From NCBI RefSeq assembly GCF_012641435.1, contig NZ_JABAIJ010000018.1:1-64000 (forward strand): a stretch of 64,000 bases of DNA. The letters run 5' to 3'. Origin of the DNA: Rhizobium sp. P38BS-XIX (GTDB taxonomy: Bacteria > Pseudomonadota > Alphaproteobacteria > Rhizobiales > Rhizobiaceae). The notes beneath the pieces were generated by a model. That model had not been told where the DNA came from. It searched no databases and worked only from the letters and a program-made list of their open reading frames with translations. A program made the position numbers and the translations under genes. Shown here piece by piece: positions 35,385-44,408 of the stretch; positions within the stretch are counted from its first letter, which is position 1; each line of letters starts with the position of its first letter.

Positions 35385-36665
35385 TCATTCGTAGCTGAGC
35401 GCATCGACGGGATCGAGCCTGGCCGCGCGCCAGGCCGGAAAAAGCGTGGCAAGAAAAGAGAGGACCAGCGCGATCAGGATGACCGATGCGACTTCCGTGA
35501 TATCCATGCGCGCCGGCAATCGGCTCAGGAAATAAATCTCGGGATTGAATATCGTCCTGCCCGATAGCCACGAGAAAAACTGCCTGATCGCTTCGATATT
35601 CATGCACACGATAACGCCAAGCACCACGCCCGCGATCGTGCCGAAGACGCCGATCGCTGCTCCGGTCATGAAGAAGATGCGCATGACTGCGCCGCTGGTC
35701 GCACCCATTGTGCGCAGGATCGCAATGTCGGGCCCCTTGTCCCTGACCAGCATGAACAGCCCTGAGACGATATTGAGCGCTGCGACCAGTACGATCAGCG
35801 TCAGAATCATGAACATCACGTTGCGCTGGACCTGAAGGGCCGAGAAAAAGGTCTGGTTGCGCTGGCGCCAGTCGGTCAGGAATACCGGCCGCGCTGCCGC
35901 ATTCTCGACGGGAGCGCGCAGTTCATCCACCGTATCCGGGTTGTCGACAAAGACCTCGATCGATTGCACGACGCCCTCCGAATTGAAGTAGAGCTGGGCC
36001 TCGCTGAGCGGCAGGTAGACAATCGAACTGTCGTATTGCGACATGCCGACCTCGAAGATCGCCACCACCGGATAGGCTTTTTGACGCGGGGTGGCGCCAA
36101 ACGGGGTTACATCACCTTCGGGCGCGATAAGCTGGATGCTGTCACCAACCTCGAGACCCAGCCTCTCGGCCATGCGCTTGCCAATGGCGGCCCCCTTCGA
36201 TGCGTCGAAGCCATCGAGCCTTCCCTGGCGAATATTGTTTGAGACCAGCGCCAGCTTGCCGATGTCATCCTCGCGCGCGCCGCGCACCAACGCACCTATT
36301 CCACCCCCGGCCCGGCCCGTCGCGAGCACCTGCCCTTCGGTCAGCGGGATCGCATAGCGCACACCCGCGATGCCATTGACGCGCGCGGCAATCTGTTCGT
36401 AGTCGTCGAGACCGCTTTCGATCGGCTGGACGACCAGATGGCCGTTGATGCCGAGGAGACGATCGAGAAGTTCGGCACGAAAGCCGTTCATGACAGACAT
36501 GACGACGATCAGCGTCGCCACGCCCAGCATGATGCCGATGAACGCAATGATCGAGATTGCCGAGATCACCGCCTCCTTGCGTCTCGAGCGCAGGTAGCGC
36601 CACGCGACCATGCGCTCGAAAGCTGAAAACGGTGCAGCGCCCGTCGTCGAGGCTGCATCATTCAT
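35385..36665 (-). CDS. LolC/LolE-type lipoprotein-releasing permease
   Basis: 426 aa. Four-helix MacB/FtsX architecture: N-terminal FERMVAWRYLRSRRKEAVISAISIIAFIGIMLGVATLI, a large periplasmic domain (about residues 50-265), then three helices ending ATLFPAWRAARLDPVDALSYE, the LolC/E C-terminal signature. With LolD ATPase it extracts lipoproteins from the inner membrane. The usual neighbour lolD is absent on both sides, so this may be an extra copy depending on a distant ATPase. Confidence 0.88.
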   Translation of the reverse strand: MNDAASTTGAAPFSAFERMVAWRYLRSRRKEAVISAISIIAFIGIMLGVATLIVVMSVMNGFRAELLDRLLGINGHLVVQPIESGLDDYEQIAARVNGIAGVRYAIPLTEGQVLATGRAGGGIGALVRGAREDDIGKLALVSNNIRQGRLDGFDASKGAAIGKRMAERLGLEVGDSIQLIAPEGDVTPFGATPRQKAYPVVAIFEVGMSQYDSSIVYLPLSEAQLYFNSEGVVQSIEVFVDNPDTVDELRAPVENAAARPVFLTDWRQRNQTFFSALQVQRNVMFMILTLIVLVAALNIVSGLFMLVRDKGPDIAILRTMGATSGAVMRIFFMTGAAIGVFGTIAGVVLGVIVCMNIEAIRQFFSWLSGRTIFNPEIYFLSRLPARMDITEVASVILIALVLSFLATLFPAWRAARLDPVDALSYE

Positions 36666-36821
36666 CCGGCAGCTCCCTTCGGAGCTGCGTAGCGGTGATT
36701 TGGAACGGCGGCAAAATGTATCATCAGCGGAAAAGGCTGGCAGCCGCGCATTGCGCGAACATTGCGGTCAACTCGTGTGCGGGGCATTTCACGCGGCTTT
36801 GTGGTGAGGTAGCCTCAAAGC

Positions 36822-36849
36822 GAAACGGGACCGATACATGTCCCGTTTC
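36822..36849 (-). terminator. Hairpin downstream of the PEP mutase-like gene
   Basis: Perfect 10-bp arms GAAACGGGAC/GTCCCGTTTC with an 8-base loop, about 110 bases past the stop of the 36960 gene and before lolC/E. Likely a terminator, though the U-run is poor. Confidence 0.5.
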
Positions 36850-36959
36850 TCAATACATTGCAGAAGGATGCAAACCGCCTACGCTTCATTGTCAATCGCG
36901 GCATGTCTTTTGAACGATAAACGGTTACGCATGTCGTCATTCAGGCTCCCGGGATTCGA

Positions 36960-37718
36960 TCATCCGTAAATCCGCTGCGCGGCATCCGCGAGCGCCTTCA
37001 TGGTATCCACATAGGGAATATTGCCGAAGCTGATGCGGGCAACCCCGAGTTCGGCCAGTCGATCAACGGAGGACACGCCATCCATGATCATCACGTTGAC
37101 CGGCAGCGGCGAACCTTTGACAACTCGTTCGATCAGCGCGTCGTCGATAAGACCGGGGACAAACAGGCTCGACGCTCCGGCCTCAGCATACGCCTTGGAG
37201 CGCTCGATCGCCTCATCGACATAGTTTTCAGCTTCGTTGAAATGCTCGAAAAAGAGATCGGTCCTCGCATTGATGAAGAGGTCGACACCTGTTTTCGTCG
37301 CGGCAGCGCGAATGACCGCGATCCTTTGAGCCTGGCGTTCACTACTATACAATCCCGCACCTTTGACGACACGGTCCTCAAAATTGATGCCGACAACGCC
37401 CGTATCGACGATACGAGCGATGTTTTTGGCGAGCTGCCCATCGTCATCGCTGTAACCACCCTCGAAGTCGGCCGAAACGGGAAGCTCCACGGCTGTCGCG
37501 ACACGGCCGATCGTTTCGATCGCAAGGTCAAGCGGAAGATCCTCGCCATCACGATAGCCCAACGCGGCGGCAACGGCCCAGCTGCTCGTGGCGACTGCCT
37601 GCGCGCCCGCACCCGCAATCGCCTTGGCGCTGCCGGCGTCCCAGGCATTGAACAGTTTTAGCGGCTGTCCCTTGACGTGAAGCTGTGCAAATTGGCGGGC
37701 TCTCTCATTCTGGTTCAT
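36960..37718 (-). CDS. Isocitrate lyase/PEP mutase family protein
   Basis: 252 aa from ATG 37718 (MNQNERARQF), which has AAGGAG 6 bases upstream; the longer frame reads through unlikely sequence. TIM-barrel family with LKLFNAWDAGSAKAIAGAGAQAVATSSWAV, VSADFEGGYSDD and the ligand loop VGINFEDRVVKGAGLY. It lacks the KKCGH signature of true isocitrate lyase; relatives act as phosphonopyruvate hydrolases, 2-methylisocitrate lyase-like or oxaloacetate-handling enzymes. Substrate undetermined. Confidence 0.85.
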   Translation of the reverse strand: MNQNERARQFAQLHVKGQPLKLFNAWDAGSAKAIAGAGAQAVATSSWAVAAALGYRDGEDLPLDLAIETIGRVATAVELPVSADFEGGYSDDDGQLAKNIARIVDTGVVGINFEDRVVKGAGLYSSERQAQRIAVIRAAATKTGVDLFINARTDLFFEHFNEAENYVDEAIERSKAYAEAGASSLFVPGLIDDALIERVVKGSPLPVNVMIMDGVSSVDRLAELGVARISFGNIPYVDTMKALADAAQRIYG

Positions 37719-37776
37719 GACTTTCTCCTTTTCTGGGCTGTTGGGAGGCAGCATGGATCGCTGCCCTGCTGGTTCG

Positions 37777-38001
37777 TTAAACGGATGCGGCGGATGTATG
37801 CGGCTGTTTGCGATCGGCGGCGACGATGCGCTGTGTCGCGAGCCCGGCCAGGACAAATGCCGCGACGATGAAGATCGCTCCGATGTAACCGAGACTGTGA
37901 GCACCGACGGCCGGAATTCCCAAGGCTTCGATGCCTGCCATCACGAAACTGTCCGTTCCGAGCGCAAACATGCCCAAAGCCTGCATCAAGCGTTTATCCA
38001 T
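37777..38001 (-). pseudogene. Internally deleted MFS transporter remnant
   Basis: 74-aa frame. Residues 8-22 (ALGMFALGTDSFVMAG) resemble helix 1 of DHA1-type MFS efflux proteins, and the rest (GIPAVGAHSLGYIGAIFIVAAFVLAGLATQR) resembles the last helix and tail of the same family. The central ten helices of about 300 aa are missing, so an in-frame deletion of an MFS gene is the simplest reading. It lies between the PEP mutase-like gene and an SDR gene on the same strand. Confidence 0.55.
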
Positions 38002-38079
38002 GACGCTTCCCTCCGTTCGCCAGAAACGCGCGCTTTACCTGGAGGGATGGTGAAGATCCCCACCCCTCCAGTCGCAGGC

Positions 38080-38946
38080 TCATCCCACGCGCAGCGTTTC
38101 GAGGGCCGACATGCCGATGGCGTTGATCATGCCGCTCTGGATCGGCGCAACGGCGGCGTTGACGGCATCGGCGCCAAATCCATTGCCAACGACGAGACGT
38201 GCCGGGCGCTGGCCGGCCGGCGTTGCCACGAGCCGCGCAATCTCTTCTGCAATATCGTGCGGATTGGGCGCATCCGGGCCGGCAAAGAGGCTGGAAATAT
38301 AGGCGTTGAAGGCTTTCGGCACTTCGGCCACTTCGCCATATTCATGTTCGCGGCTCACGTCGCTTGCGCCGATCTCTTCGTAAAGGCTTGTCGGATAGGC
38401 GCTTGGCTGAACCAGAACGACATCAATTCCAAGCTGCGAGAGTTCGTAGCGGTAGCTGTCGGTCATCGCATCGACGGCGAACTTCGTCGCACCATAAAGA
38501 CCGAGGAAGGGGATGGTGACCCGGCCAAGGATGGAGCCGATGTTGATTACGAGGCCGGAGCCGTTTCGACGAAGCTGGGGAAGCGCAGCGCGCATCACCC
38601 GCTGAATACCGAGAACGTTGACGTCGAACATCTGGCGGGTCTGCTCCGACGTGACCGCCTCTGAAACGCCCTGGACCATCCGGCCGGCGTTGTTGATGAG
38701 CACATCCAGCTGGCCGCCGGTCTTTTCGAAAAGACGCTTGAAGGCCGCATCCACGCTGGCATCGTCGGTCACATCGAGTTCGATCAGTTCGATGCCCTTT
38801 GCCTGCAACTCTGAAGCGACGGCGGCATGCTTGCCGTCAATGCCGCGCATCGTGCCGAAGACGCGATGTCCGGCGGCCTTGAGGGTGAGCGCAGTGTCCT
38901 TGCCAAAGCCGCTCGACGTGCCGGTGATGAGAACGATTTTAGACAT
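38080..38946 (-). CDS. SDR family oxidoreductase
   Basis: 288 aa classical SDR: TGTSSGFG cofactor motif, VLINNAGRM, NIGSI and YGATK (Tyr-Lys). Similar in length and type to the SDR at 8150-9049. Divergent from a TetR-type regulator with two matching operator-like repeats between them, so probably repressed by it. The MFS remnant lies 78 bases downstream, suggesting the ancestral operon was SDR plus efflux pump. Confidence 0.88.
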   Translation of the reverse strand: MSKIVLITGTSSGFGKDTALTLKAAGHRVFGTMRGIDGKHAAVASELQAKGIELIELDVTDDASVDAAFKRLFEKTGGQLDVLINNAGRMVQGVSEAVTSEQTRQMFDVNVLGIQRVMRAALPQLRRNGSGLVINIGSILGRVTIPFLGLYGATKFAVDAMTDSYRYELSQLGIDVVLVQPSAYPTSLYEEIGASDVSREHEYGEVAEVPKAFNAYISSLFAGPDAPNPHDIAEEIARLVATPAGQRPARLVVGNGFGADAVNAAVAPIQSGMINAIGMSALETLRVG

Positions 38947-39010
38947 GATGTTCTTCTTCTCAGTTGAGCCGGGCGCGGCCGGCGTTGGGGATTATCGATC
39001 TCGTTCCTAT

Positions 39011-39032
39011 TTATTCAGTGAACGATGAATAA
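39011..39032. promoter_or_regulatory. Putative TetR operator 1
   Basis: Perfect arms TTATTCA (39011-39017) and TGAATAA (39026-39032) with 8 bases between. Same architecture as the site at 39067-39088; both lie between the divergent SDR and TetR-type genes. Confidence 0.6.
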
Positions 39033-39066
39033 TTCCTAGCGACGTTGATTTTCGCCGTCAACTGAT

Positions 39067-39088
39067 TTATTCAATGGTCACTGAATAT
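39067..39088. promoter_or_regulatory. Putative TetR operator 2
   Basis: TTATTCA, 8 bases, TGAATAT: same arms as operator 1 with one outer mismatch, 56 bases away. It lies 26 bases before the regulator start at 39114. Confidence 0.6.
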
Positions 39089-39113
39089 TTTTGAAAGCGC
39101 TAGGGAGCAGCGG

Positions 39114-39719
39114 ATGCCAAGAGGCCGTCCAAGACAATTTGATCGGGACAAGGCGCTGCAGGACGCCATGCTGGTGTTCTGGCGCAACGGCTATCATGCT
39201 GCTTCGATGCCAGACCTTTGCGGAGCCATGGGGATCGACGTAAAGAGCCTCTATGCCGCCTTCGGCAACAAGGAAAAGCTCTTTGAGGAGGCCGTCGGCC
39301 TTTACATGAAGGCAACTCAGAATGCCTTGTGGGCACATCTCGCCAAGGGCGATCCGGTGTGCGTGGGGCTCAAGAACATGTTTGCTTCGCTCACGGAGAT
39401 CATGACCGACAGCGCCAACCATCCGGTCGGCTGCTGGACGACACTGGCTCTGGTCGACGAGGACATGCCGAGCCTCGTGGTGCGCGCGATCAGAAAAGCG
39501 AGAAGCGACTGGCTCGATGTCATTGGCGCATGCCTGGATGCCGCGAAAGAAACCGGAGAGCTGCCGGCTTCAGCCGATGTCAGAAGCCTGACCCGATTTT
39601 ACGTCGCAACCGTTCAGGGCATCGGCATTCAGGCCCATGACGGAGCCACGAAAGCCGAGCTGGATGGCCTCGCGGCGACTGCCATGTCAGTGTGGCCTGA
39701 CGAGATGGCGGCGGCATAG
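39114..39719 (+). CDS. TetR/AcrR family transcriptional regulator
   Basis: 201 aa. N-terminal HTH: RPRQFDRDKALQDAMLVFWRNGYHAASMPDLCGAMGIDVKSLYAAFGNKEKLF, the TetR/AcrR pattern. The ligand-binding C-terminal domain includes HPVGCWTTLALVDE. Likely represses the divergent SDR gene (38080) and itself via the two TTATTCA-N8-TGAATA sites. Confidence 0.88.
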   Translation: MPRGRPRQFDRDKALQDAMLVFWRNGYHAASMPDLCGAMGIDVKSLYAAFGNKEKLFEEAVGLYMKATQNALWAHLAKGDPVCVGLKNMFASLTEIMTDSANHPVGCWTTLALVDEDMPSLVVRAIRKARSDWLDVIGACLDAAKETGELPASADVRSLTRFYVATVQGIGIQAHDGATKAELDGLAATAMSVWPDEMAAA

Positions 39720-39913
39720 CGCGCGCTGTCGAGCGATCGTGTCGAACCACCCTTCCCGTCAGCCCTCGCGATCGAAGCGTCACCGAGAGCTGGCGGGGTT
39801 ACCGACAACTCTTCGACGTTTCGAAATCAAAGTGGCCGCAGTTTCCACTACGCGGAAAATCGAATAGTCTTGCACTTTCGTACAGATGATCGACGGGAAC
39901 ATTGGGGACGTCC

Positions 39914-40183
39914 ATGCAGCCGATTTGCTACAACCTCACGAAGATCATTTCCATTGGCATCCTGATTGTTTTTCCAGCTGTTTTGTTCACCTCCTGCTCG
40001 ACAACCGGCAGGACAGCAGGTCAATCCGGTCCTGTGACCGCAAGCAAATCGGCGGATGCCGCCAAGGAAAAAGCAGCCGAGCGTCGGCGGTGGGAAGACC
40101 GGGTCCAACGGGATAACCAGCTGGATCCAACCGGATCGTCATCGGGTTCCTACGGCTCCTTCGGCCCTCGTTTCACTTGGTGA
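39914..40183 (+). CDS. Small putative lipoprotein, 89 aa
   Basis: N-terminal signal ISIGILIVFPAVLFTSC with a lipobox-like FTSC, so probably membrane-anchored after lipid modification. The mature part is short, charged and Ser/Gly-rich (AKEKAAERRRWEDRV, SSSGSYGSFG). ATG 39914 is chosen over TTG 39902. Function unknown. Confidence 0.6.
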   Translation: MQPICYNLTKIISIGILIVFPAVLFTSCSTTGRTAGQSGPVTASKSADAAKEKAAERRRWEDRVQRDNQLDPTGSSSGSYGSFGPRFTW

Positions 40184-40500
40184 GCAGTTTCGCATCTCGA
40201 AGACAGTTGAACGGACGTGAAGTCAGCCTTCAAAGGCCAGACCGCAAAATCGCCGACAGGCTGGCGTCTGATGTATTTTCCCACACTGTCGGTGTTGCTA
40301 CCGCATGATTTGAATGCGGCGGGAAGCAAGTTTGGTGCGAATTCAGGATTTTCACCCTCGGCATGCTGAAATTGCAGTCGCGACCGAGCAACCTCGTTTC
40401 CTCCGTTCAGGCAGGAACCGGCTTTTCCCAAGAACGAGAGTCGGATAGGTATTTCAAGACATTGTTGGGAGATGCCCGGTTGCCAAAACAGATCAAGACC

Positions 40501-41520
40501 ATGGAAGACTTCTCGGAGTTTGTCGGTCTGTCGCGTCCAACAGTTTCCAAATATTTCAACGATCCGGGTTCCGTCCGCAAGAAGACGCGCGAAGCCATCG
40601 AGGTCGCGCTGAAGAAATCGGGATTTCGGCCAAATCTTTTCGCGGTCAACCTCAACCGTCGTCGCACCAACATCATCGGGATTATCATCCCGAGTTCCGT
40701 CGACCCGTTCTATATGGCGCTGACCCGACGGATCGAGACCTTGGCAATCGCTGCGGGCCTCTTCCCTCTGGTCCTTTCATCGGACGGACAGGCCGATCTG
40801 GAAGATCGGGCGATCAGCACGCTCAAATCCATGAATGTTGCCGGAGCCGTCATTGCACCTCTGGGTGTCGAATCTCACACGCAGACCCTGCTTGATTACG
40901 GGCGCAGCGTGCCTCTCGTTTATGTCGATTCACCGCTCGACGGGACATCCGCTTTCGTCGGCACCGACAATCGCCAGAGCTTCGAACTCATCGTCGACTA
41001 TCTTTGCAGATCAGGAGAGCCACCGACGTATCTCGGCATGCCTGACGTCAACAGAAACGCCAGGGATCGAGAGGACGCTTATGTCAAGGCGATGGAGCGC
41101 TTTGGGATGACGCCCAACGTCCTTCCGCTCACACAGTTTCGCACCTGGGACTTCGAGAAATTCGCGTTCGAGGAGATGACCCGGTTTGTCGGAAGTGCCG
41201 GAAGCATGCCAACCAAGACTATTCTCTGCGCAAACGATCGAGTGGCGTTCGGCGCGATAGCGGCCGCCTATAAGCTCGGCCTGAAAGTTGGCCACGGCCC
41301 GACAGCCGATATCCGGATAGCCGGGCATGATGACCATCCGCTGTCCCGTTACGCCTGCCCGCCGATCACCACCGTCGCCCAGAATGTCGGCGAAATCGGC
41401 CGCCAAGCCGTCCGAATTCTTCTCCAGATGCTGGGTGAGCCCGATGCGGAGGAGGATGCAACCTTATCGGTCGAGCGATCGCTCTTTTCCGGCGACCTGA
41501 TGCTTCGCGAGTCTGCATAG
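40501..41520 (+). CDS. LacI family regulator (ketose locus, copy 1)
   Basis: At least 339 aa from ATG 40501 (MEDFSEFVGLSRPTVSKYFNDPGSV); the frame stays open upstream to 40363 but that part lacks LacI features. HTH TMEDFSEFVGLSRPTVSKYFNDPGSVRKKTRE, then ligand domain ending IAGHDDHPLSRYACPPITTVAQ. Strongly similar throughout to the second LacI at 47647, the pair bracketing the ABC transporter/kinase operon that they probably control. Confidence 0.87.
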   Translation: MEDFSEFVGLSRPTVSKYFNDPGSVRKKTREAIEVALKKSGFRPNLFAVNLNRRRTNIIGIIIPSSVDPFYMALTRRIETLAIAAGLFPLVLSSDGQADLEDRAISTLKSMNVAGAVIAPLGVESHTQTLLDYGRSVPLVYVDSPLDGTSAFVGTDNRQSFELIVDYLCRSGEPPTYLGMPDVNRNARDREDAYVKAMERFGMTPNVLPLTQFRTWDFEKFAFEEMTRFVGSAGSMPTKTILCANDRVAFGAIAAAYKLGLKVGHGPTADIRIAGHDDHPLSRYACPPITTVAQNVGEIGRQAVRILLQMLGEPDAEEDATLSVERSLFSGDLMLRESA

Positions 41521-41895
41521 ACGCGGCATCCAGGGACATTGTCCTGTCGCGGCGGCTGCCGACTTCTTAACCGAGTGCCACAGACCCGAAAGGTCGAGCA
41601 TTCCAAACTAATCTAACAGCACACGCCCACATCAGCCGGCTTTACCAGGCGCACCTGGCATCCCGATCCATATGGCCTTTTCATATGACTATCGCCCGCG
41701 ACGCCAGCGTGGCGGTGAGCGCCCTTGTTTGTCCGAATAAAAAATACCGCAGGTCATATTTTTATTCTGCACGCGTTATTTTTAAACTTGACGCGCGATA
41801 AGTTTTGTTCGTATCAAGCAGCCATCCGATGGCCGAGGGAGGCCCGACCATTTCGGACCACTACGCTCGAAGGTCTCTTTCAAGGGGAGGATTTT
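41521..41895. other. Promoter region of the ketose operon
   Basis: About 375 bases without a gene. Contains an AT-rich inverted repeat GAATAAAAA/TTTTTATTC (41735-41767), a promoter-like TTGACG (41788) with TATCAA (41812) at 18-base spacing, and an overlapping operator-like palindrome at 41784-41805. Confidence 0.55.
41784..41805. promoter_or_regulatory. Putative LacI-type operator of the ketose operon
   Basis: Arms AAACTT (41784-41789) and AAGTTT (41800-41805) around GACGCGCGAT give a 22-base near-palindrome, 9 of 11 positions matching, with a CG at the centre as in LacI-family operators. It overlaps the -35 TTGACG, well placed for repression. Confidence 0.5.
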
Positions 41896-42789
41896 TTGAC
41901 CCTATCGTCGTTCGCAAAGTCATTGCTTGTTTCCGCAAGTATTTCCCTCGCAGCAGTCGCGGCACACGCTGAAGACATCGGCGTTTCGCTGCTGACGCAG
42001 CAACATCCCTTCTACAACGCGCTCGCCAAGTCCATCACGGACGAAGCAGCCGCCAAGAAGGTTCAGATCGAAATGTCGATCGCAAACCAGGATTTGAACA
42101 AGCAGCTCGCAGACATTGAGGATTTCATCGTCAAGCGCGTCGACGTGATCATCATGTCGCCAGTCGACAGCAAGGGCGCGCTCGCTGCCGTGGCTCGCGC
42201 ACAGGCAGCCGGGATCAAGGTCATCACCGTTGACGTTCCGGTCGAAGGCACCAAGGTCGCCTCCTACATCGGAACTGATAACTATGCCGGCGGCGTAAAG
42301 GCTGGCGAGTTGATGGCCGAGCAGCTCGGCGGCAAGGGCAATGTCGCGATCATCGACTATCCGACAGTCCAGTCCGTCGTGAACCGCGTCAATGGCTTCA
42401 AGGACGCGATCGCCAAGCATCCGGACATCAAGATCGTTTCCATCCAGACGGGGATTACCCGTGCGGAAGCGCTCGCCGTTGCGCAGAACATGCTGCAAGC
42501 CAACCCCGATATCAACGGCATCTTCGGCTTCGGTGACGATGCCGCGCTTGCAGCCTCCGTTGCCGTGAAATCGGCCGGGCTTAGCGGCAAGGTCAAGGTC
42601 ATCGGCTTCGATGGCATGCCGGAAGCCATCAAGGCGGTCGACTCCGATCCCGACATGGTTGGCGTGATCCAGCAGTTCCCGGACCAGATGGGCAAGCTCG
42701 CAATCGACACCGCGATCAAGATCAAGGCCGGCGAAACCGTGCCGGAGTCCCAGCCGATCGTTCCCGGCGTCTACGTCAAGAAGAACTGA
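41896..42789 (+). CDS. Sugar ABC transporter substrate-binding protein
   Basis: 297 aa, TTG start at 41896 preceded by GGGGAGGA five bases upstream; no ATG gives a proper signal. Signal peptide LSSFAKSLLVSASISLAAVAAHA, mature EDIGVSLLTQQHPFYNALAKS, a class I periplasmic sugar-binding fold (ribose/galactose type) with VDVIIMSPVDSKG and IGTDNYAGGVKAGELMAE. Delivers a sugar or polyol to the ATPase/permease encoded next. The following enzymes suggest a ketose such as tagatose. Confidence 0.9.
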   Translation: MTLSSFAKSLLVSASISLAAVAAHAEDIGVSLLTQQHPFYNALAKSITDEAAAKKVQIEMSIANQDLNKQLADIEDFIVKRVDVIIMSPVDSKGALAAVARAQAAGIKVITVDVPVEGTKVASYIGTDNYAGGVKAGELMAEQLGGKGNVAIIDYPTVQSVVNRVNGFKDAIAKHPDIKIVSIQTGITRAEALAVAQNMLQANPDINGIFGFGDDAALAASVAVKSAGLSGKVKVIGFDGMPEAIKAVDSDPDMVGVIQQFPDQMGKLAIDTAIKIKAGETVPESQPIVPGVYVKKN

Positions 42790-42810
42790 ATACGCCTCCT
42801 CCCGAGACGG

Positions 42811-42867
42811 CTTTTCAATTGAAAAGGACCGCTCCTCCCGGTGGCCTGCTTCAAAGCGGGCCACCGG
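42811..42867 (+). promoter_or_regulatory. Intercistronic palindrome and hairpin
   Basis: Between binding-protein and ATPase genes: a perfect palindrome CTTTTCAATTGAAAAG (42811-42826) and a hairpin with 9-bp arms CCGGTGGCC/GGCCACCGG (42838-42867), with further inner pairing GCTT/AAGC. Such structures commonly stabilise the upstream binding-protein message and lower downstream expression. Confidence 0.55.
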
Positions 42868-42890
42868 AGCCATGCAAAGAAAGGTGAGGC

Positions 42891-44408
42891 ATGGAATCCT
42901 CCGGCGAAAGCCCAATCCTCGAGATCACTGACGTCACCAAGGTCTTTGGTTCCGTTTCCGCGATCAAGAACATGCAATTGCGTGTCTTGCCCGGCCGCGT
43001 CCATACCATTCTCGGCGAAAACGGCGCAGGCAAGTCGACGCTGATGAAAATCCTTGCAGGGGTTTATCAGCCGACATCGGGCAGCATCCGCCTCGGCGGC
43101 GAGCCCTACGCACCTGCGGATCCGCAGGATGCCGCCAAGGCGGGCTTGACGATCGTCTTTCAGGAACTCAGCCTTTGCAACAATCTGACGGTCGCGGAAA
43201 ACATCCTCGCGACGCGCGAACCTGCCCGAGCGGGCTTCATCAACGACAAGGCGCTCGTGCGCGAAGCGGCAAAGCTTGTCGCCGAGCTGAAGCTGCCGAT
43301 TTCCGTCACCGATCGGGTCGGCGATCTATCGATTGCACAGCGACAGCTGGTAGAGATCGCGAAGGGACTGAGCATCAAGGCGCGGGTCGTCATCCTGGAT
43401 GAGCCGACGTCGTCGCTGAGCGACAGCGAGGCAGACATTCTCTTCGACATCATCGGCCGCCTGAAAGCCCAGGGCGTTGCGGTGATTTACATCTCGCATC
43501 GCATGGAAGAGATCATGCGCCTGAGCGACGATATCACCGTCATGCGCGATGGAAACTACATCACGACCCGCGACAAGAACGACACGACCATCGACCAGCT
43601 GATCGCCCTGATGGTCGGCCGTGACATGAACGAGATCTACCCGCAGCGCGAAGTCCCGGCACCGTCAACGGAGCAGAAACCGGTTCTCACCGTAAAGGCG
43701 TTGTCTCGACCCGGCGAATTCGAGGATATTTCATTCGATGTGCGCGCTGGAGAGATCCTCGGCTTCTTTGGCCTGATTGGTTCGGGTCGTTCCGAGGTGA
43801 TGAATACGCTGTTTGGCGTCAGGAACGCCGCTTCGGGATTAATCCAGATTGACGGAAGGGATGTCCGCATCACCTCGCCCGTGGATGCTATCAGCAGGCG
43901 GATCGGCTTTGTCACCGAAAACCGCAAGGAAGAGGGCCTTGTCCTCAGCCATAGCGTCGAGCACAACATATCCATGGTCGCGCTCGACTCGTATGCCGGA
44001 CGATTTGGCTTCCTCAGGAGACGGCGGGAGCGTCAGGCTGCTACCACCGAAGTCGGCCGGCTGGCAATCAAGACTGCGTCGCTCGAGACGACGGCCGGCT
44101 CCCTGTCGGGCGGAAATCAGCAGAAGATCGTCTTGGCAAAATGGCTGCTCACCAAGCCGAAGATCCTGATCCTCGATGAGCCGACGCGTGGCGTCGATGT
44201 CGGGGCGAAATTCGAAATCTACAAAATCATCCGCCAGCTGGCGGCGGAGGGCACCGCAATTCTGCTGGTTTCCTCCGAGCTTCCGGAGGTCATCGGCATG
44301 AGCGATCGCGCCGTTGTCATGAGCGAGGGCCGCATGAAGGCCATCGTGACAAAAGACGACATGACACCGGAAAAGATCATGAGCTTTGCGACGGGATTCC
44401 TATCATGA
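42891..44408 (+). CDS. Sugar ABC transporter ATP-binding protein
   Basis: 505 aa with two fused ATPase domains, as in RbsA/MglA-type transporters. First Walker A GENGAGKST, signature LSIAQRQLVEIAKG (relaxed), Walker B VVILDEPTSS; second domain uses FGLIGSGRSEV, signature LSGGNQQKIVLAKW and ILILDEPTRGVDVGA. Powers import with the 44405 permease, which overlaps it by 4 bases. GGTGAGG lies before the ATG. Confidence 0.95.
   Translation: MESSGESPILEITDVTKVFGSVSAIKNMQLRVLPGRVHTILGENGAGKSTLMKILAGVYQPTSGSIRLGGEPYAPADPQDAAKAGLTIVFQELSLCNNLTVAENILATREPARAGFINDKALVREAAKLVAELKLPISVTDRVGDLSIAQRQLVEIAKGLSIKARVVILDEPTSSLSDSEADILFDIIGRLKAQGVAVIYISHRMEEIMRLSDDITVMRDGNYITTRDKNDTTIDQLIALMVGRDMNEIYPQREVPAPSTEQKPVLTVKALSRPGEFEDISFDVRAGEILGFFGLIGSGRSEVMNTLFGVRNAASGLIQIDGRDVRITSPVDAISRRIGFVTENRKEEGLVLSHSVEHNISMVALDSYAGRFGFLRRRRERQAATTEVGRLAIKTASLETTAGSLSGGNQQKIVLAKWLLTKPKILILDEPTRGVDVGAKFEIYKIIRQLAAEGTAILLVSSELPEVIGMSDRAVVMSEGRMKAIVTKDDMTPEKIMSFATGFLS

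Noticed and set aside
36960..37718. True isocitrate lyase
   Set aside because: The protein is too short and lacks the KKCGH signature; only the wider PEP mutase/isocitrate lyase superfamily can be supported.
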